Source: Syntrophorhabdus sp. PtaB.Bin184 (GTDB taxonomy: Bacteria; Desulfobacterota; Syntrophorhabdia; Syntrophorhabdales; Syntrophorhabdaceae). From it: 21,889 bases of DNA. This document shows, one piece after another, positions 21,024 to 21,889 of this stretch. The stretch lies in assembly GCA_002067555.1 (NCBI GenBank), contig MVQQ01000202.1, positions 1-21,889 on the forward strand, in the 5' to 3' direction. The translations under genes and the position numbers were made by a program. The notes beneath the pieces were generated by a model. The model was not told where the DNA came from. It saw nothing but the letters and a program-made list of their open reading frames with translations, and made no database searches. Each line of letters opens with the position of its first letter. The stretch's first letter is position 1.

Positions 21024-21419
21024 GACCACCGGATGATTCTTCCTCAGCCATTCCCTGATACGGGGACATTCAAGGGGTTCGGTGCCGCAGTAGCCGGTGG
21101 ACTGTTTCTTCTCCGTGCATGATGAGCAAACCTGCCAGTGGCCGCAATTGATACCGGTGAGGAGGGACGAATCGCATTCGAGGCACCACAGGTACCCGCA
21201 TTCGAGGCACAGGCCCACGGTTGCGTCGCCGATGGCGTCTATGGTGGAGCACTCCATCGTGTTCGCGTCGCCGCAGTGGGGACAGGAAGAGACCGGTGTT
21301 CCGCGAAAGTTCCTCTGGGCCGTGCGGTTCCTTTCGACGGCGATCAGGAGCGCGTCCTGAATGTCGTCGGAGAGAAGCTCCCACATCCTCAGGAGATTGC
21401 CTGGTATCGCCTTGCCCAT
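21021..21419 (-). CDS. Uncharacterised zinc-ribbon protein
   Basis: 132 residues. A helical N-terminus (MGKAIPGNLLRMWELLSDDI) is followed by a Cys-rich half: CPHCGD, CLECGYLWCLECDSS, CGHWQVCSSC and CGTEPLEC. Four or more CxxC-type pairs could bind two or three zinc ions, suggesting a treble of ribbon knuckles for nucleic-acid or protein binding. The ATG at 21419 has AAGGAG about ten bases upstream; an in-frame ATG at 21521 would overlap the transporter gene and adds unlikely sequence. The last codons enter the intergenic repeat. I do not recognise a named family. Confidence 0.75.
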   Translation of the reverse strand: MGKAIPGNLLRMWELLSDDIQDALLIAVERNRTAQRNFRGTPVSSCPHCGDANTMECSTIDAIGDATVGLCLECGYLWCLECDSSLLTGINCGHWQVCSSCTEKKQSTGYCGTEPLECPRIREWLRKNHPVV

Positions 21420-21504
21420 GGATCGAGACTCCTTCGCGGAAGATTTGGAATGGATTACGAATATTGTATCACAAATGGAACAAGAACCAAATGAGAAGAT
21501 AATA

Positions 21505-21889
21505 TCATTGTTTTTTGACAAGGTTTGTTGCGGCGAAGGTGGCGCAGGCGAGGAAGACCACGGGGATGCATATGACGAGAAGGCCCGTCGAAACGCGGTG
21601 ATGGTCGCCGATCCACCCGATGGTTATGGGGGAGAGGGATGCGATGGCGTAGGACCATGTGGTGAGCACGCCGAGGGCGAGGCCCCGGGTGCGGGCGAAG
21701 GTGAGACCCGTGAAGGTCCAGAGCGATCCCATCACGGCACAGCCCACAAAACCGGTGAAAAAGGTGATGGAACCCCGGGCGACAGGGTTGTCGACCTTGA
21801 GGATGAGCATGAGACACAATCCCATGATGATGCCGCCGGTGATGCCTACCTTACGGTACCCCAGTCTGTCGGAGATGTGGCCCATCGTC
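21505..21889 (-). CDS. Major facilitator superfamily transporter, C-terminal part (runs off the right edge)
   Basis: About 128 residues to the stop at 21505. It begins at the window edge with GHISDRLGYRK, the loop motif between transmembrane helices 2-3 or 8-9 of MFS carriers, followed by about four hydrophobic helices (GGIIMGLCLMLIL, ITFFTGFVGCAVM, GVLTTWSYAIASL, GLLVICIPVVFLA) and a short basic tail (NLVKKQ). The remaining helices after the motif fit the C-terminal half. The substrate cannot be named; the N-terminal part lies outside the window. Confidence 0.85.
   Translation of the reverse strand, partial: TMGHISDRLGYRKVGITGGIIMGLCLMLILKVDNPVARGSITFFTGFVGCAVMGSLWTFTGLTFARTRGLALGVLTTWSYAIASLSPITIGWIGDHHRVSTGLLVICIPVVFLACATFAATNLVKKQ

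Overview
The window looks like a chromosomal piece of a GC-rich, strictly anaerobic bacterium, most likely a Desulfobacterota (deltaproteobacterial) syntroph or sulfate-reducer relative. The pointers are an ADP-forming acyl-CoA synthetase in two subunits, an oxygen-detoxifying flavodiiron protein, a flavoredoxin-type flavin reductase, a CxxC redox mini-protein, and short-period intergenic repeats built from GGTTCCA or CTTGAANNG units. This placement is inferred from gene content; no rRNA or tRNA gene was seen.

Layout. 1-139: tail of a small redox protein. 162-1783 (minus): nuclease-fold protein translationally coupled to a TrkA-type K+ channel. 2048-3655: methyl-accepting chemotaxis protein behind a possible sigma-28 promoter, closed by a strong terminator. 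3889-5942: alpha and beta subunits of an ADP-forming acyl-CoA synthetase. 6042-7835: ClC chloride channel with two CBS domains. 7879-8898 (minus): secreted M15/DUF882 peptidase-like protein whose last residues are encoded by an intergenic repeat. 9297-10690: exported TPR protein, ABM-type monooxygenase, and a 101-aa unknown with a TTG start. 10753-12906: two exact 33-bp repeat copies bracketing a C39-like secreted peptidase, a doubtful upstream ORF and a tiny ORF. 12353-13478: about 1.1 kb without a convincing gene but full of repeats.

13128-16793 is the most interesting part. It is a visibly AT-richer three-gene operon on the minus strand: an OLD/RecF-like AAA ATPase, a PD-(D/E)XK nuclease-like protein and a TIR-like (PF10137-type) protein. 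Long imperfect inverted repeats flank it, including perfect 52-bp and 25-bp blocks. I read it as a horizontally acquired candidate anti-phage system: ATPase sensor or engine, nuclease partner, and NAD-consuming effector. I cannot match it to a named system.

16844-21889 returns to GC-rich housekeeping genes on the minus strand: flavoredoxin-like protein, RelE/ParE toxin with Phd/YefM antitoxin behind a good sigma-70 promoter, cysteine synthase with a possible RBS-masking hairpin, a 68-aa conserved small protein, flavodiiron protein, a zinc-ribbon protein, and the C-terminal part of an MFS transporter running off the right edge.
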